DNA of 64,000 nucleotides, taken from Danio rerio (Eukaryota > Chordata > Actinopteri > Cypriniformes > Danionidae). The notes under the pieces were generated by a model that was given only the letters and a program-made list of their open reading frames with translations, made no database searches and was not told the DNA's origin. Position 1 is the stretch's first letter. Each line of letters opens with the position of its first letter. A program made the translations under genes and the position numbers. The stretch spans positions 73,131,001 to 73,195,000 of the forward strand of contig NC_133182.1 in NCBI RefSeq assembly GCF_049306965.1, written 5' to 3'. This document shows positions 62,717-64,000 of the stretch, piece by piece.

Positions 62717-62833
62717 TTAAAGGGCTAGTTCAACTAAAATAATGTAATCATTTACTCACCGTTTATTCATCACAAACAGGTTAGAGTTTTTATTATGTTG
62801 AACACAAAATAATATATTTTGACAAATTGTGGG
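62717..62833. mobile_element. Left half of TAGTTCACCC-type MITE
   Basis: CTAGTTCAACTAAAATAATG, ATCATTTACTCACCG, TATGTTGAACACAAAATAAT: family of 32463, cut off where the next element begins. Confidence 0.5.
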
Positions 62834-62996
62834 ATATGCATGGGACGATAACCGTTTTCGAGGTATACCGCGGTTTGGAGAAGTCAAGGTTTGAAAACTG
62901 CCAAAATTTTCTGAAATATCGTTCCTATGGTGCATATAAAAGATTATCTATTTATTTATTTTTTTTTATTTTTTGTCGTATTTTAGGACAACAGTT
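62834..62996. mobile_element. Partial hAT-like element (family of 48298)
   Basis: ATGCATGGGACGATAACCG then GGTTTGGAGAAGTCAAGGTT; the right half is replaced by another hAT-type terminus (TAGGGTTGGGCAGTACACC) at 62997. Confidence 0.5.
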
Positions 62997-63606
62997 AGGG
63001 TTGGGCAGTACACCGGTGTCATAGTCATTACCGGTGTGACATTGCGCCACGACATGGATTTTGTAAAACCATCAATACCGTAATAAATCAATTATATGCG
63101 CCTGAAATTTAAGCTATGCGACCTCATAATATATTTGGGAGCATTTGTGGGACTGCATATAATGGTTGTAGCGTGACCTGTTTTGACTTTTTTCTAAAAA
63201 CGTGCTGAATCGCTCTTCCCTACCACTAAATTTGTTCATATTAGCTGTCGCTGCAATATTTGTCTCACTGTAGTGAGTTAGTTTAGCTCTGCTTGGCACT
63301 CAATGTGGGTGGAGTAATAAACAAGGTTGAAGAGGCTGTACGAGTGCTGTTATTGCAGAATATCTCACGACTATCAGCCAATCAGATTCTAGAACCAGAT
63401 TTTAAAAAAATTAATACATTTATTTATTAAGTTTGTAGATATGCTATCTCAAAATCATTTTTGTTTAGCTGTATGACACTGAATGACCTTTGTAATTATG
63501 TTAATGTCATATTTTATAGGCAATAGTTTTTACTCGCAACATAATGGCTGTGTACATTTGGTCCAGGCCAAAACAAGTAACTTCTGCCAATCTTTTTGCT
63601 TTATAG

Positions 63607-63964
63607 ACGCGGTCGGCTGAGACCCATCTGCTGTACACTGTGCAGAGATGGACGATGATTCCTCCCTGCACCGGCTAGAAGGCAGTGACCCCAGCGTTCA
63701 GGTCGGGGGTCTGATAGTGAAGAAGAAAAGCGCTGCAGCAGAACAGCACGTGTTCAGAGCCCCCGCTCCACGCACCTCGCTGCTGGGTCTCGATCTGCTC
63801 GCTGCACAGAAACGCAAGGAGCGAGAGGGCAAGGAGAGGCTGGATGATCAGCCCAAGAAATCCAAAGTGTCATCCTACAAAGACTGGGAAGAGGGGAAAA
63901 GTGATTCGGGGTCTGATGATGAAAATCAGGAGGATGGAGAGAGCAGGAACGGGAAAAAAGAAAG
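63607..63964 (+). CDS. dhx38: PRP16-like pre-mRNA splicing DEAH helicase, first coding exon
   Basis: The acceptor TTTGCTTTATAG precedes 63607; 41 bases of 5' UTR lead to the ATG at 63648-63650, and coding runs 317 bases to a GTGGGT donor at 63965 (phase 2). The 105 complete residues match the N-terminus of DHX38/PRP16: [38 protein letters not shown] and [11 protein letters not shown] are landmarks I recall from the human protein. The family member is a nuclear RNA-dependent ATPase that remodels the spliceosome before the second transesterification. Only the low-complexity N-terminal region is here; the helicase core lies beyond the window. The charged end ([13 protein letters not shown]) is normal for this region. 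Confidence 0.93.
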
Positions 63965-64000
63965 GTGGGTTCTGGTTGTTCTTCAAGAAATCTGTTTTGT

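Larger units (their letters stand above)
61926..63606 (+). other. dhx38: dhx38 intron 1 (inferred)
   Basis: GTAAAC donor to TTTATAG acceptor. 61926-62700 shows nothing recognisable; 62717-63110 holds MITE fragments. Confidence 0.5.

Overview
The window looks like a teleost nuclear chromosome, most likely zebrafish (Danio rerio) or a close cyprinid. The reasons are vertebrate-type split genes, roughly ten copies or fragments of a DANA-type tRNA-derived SINE, 5S-rRNA-derived SINE3 copies, many Tc1-like and hAT-like DNA transposons with intact target-site duplications, and long AT, GA and ATCT microsatellites. There is no sign of a prokaryotic, plasmid or organellar origin. Gene density is low: only three host genes can be supported, all on the plus strand.

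Layout. (1) 1-11.5 kb is intergenic: a decayed AT-rich minisatellite, Tc1-like pieces including one transposase relic, a large palindromic element, and SINEs. (2) 11.7-19.2 kb holds a two-exon class A (rhodopsin-like) G-protein-coupled receptor, which I could not assign to a named subfamily. A 5.36 kb intron packed with nested DNA transposons splits it between TM6 and TM7. (3) 19.6-46.3 kb is a long gene-poor stretch of nested transposons. It includes a 59-63 bp minisatellite cut into three by two different elements, a SINE3 copy split by an hAT element that carries a BED-finger relic, an ancient tandemly duplicated AT-rich region with a C2H2 zinc-finger trace, and a tandem triplication just upstream of the next gene. 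(4) 46.4-56.0 kb is cyb5b (cytochrome b5 type B, outer mitochondrial membrane), five exons, 153 residues. (5) 56-61.6 kb is the downstream region of cyb5b, with an 840 bp ATCT-type array and more nested elements. (6) 61.7-64.0 kb is the 5' end of dhx38 (PRP16-like spliceosomal DEAH helicase). It has a CRE/YY1-type promoter, a non-coding first exon, and a first coding exon whose splice donor lies 36 bases before the window ends.

The three genes do not form a pathway: a receptor, an outer-membrane electron carrier and a splicing ATPase. In human, CYB5B and DHX38 both lie on 16q22, so the pairing may reflect old synteny. No new multi-gene system was found. The unusual content is structural: nested insertions dated by their target-site duplications, tandem duplications, hidden zinc-finger relics, and repeat arrays.
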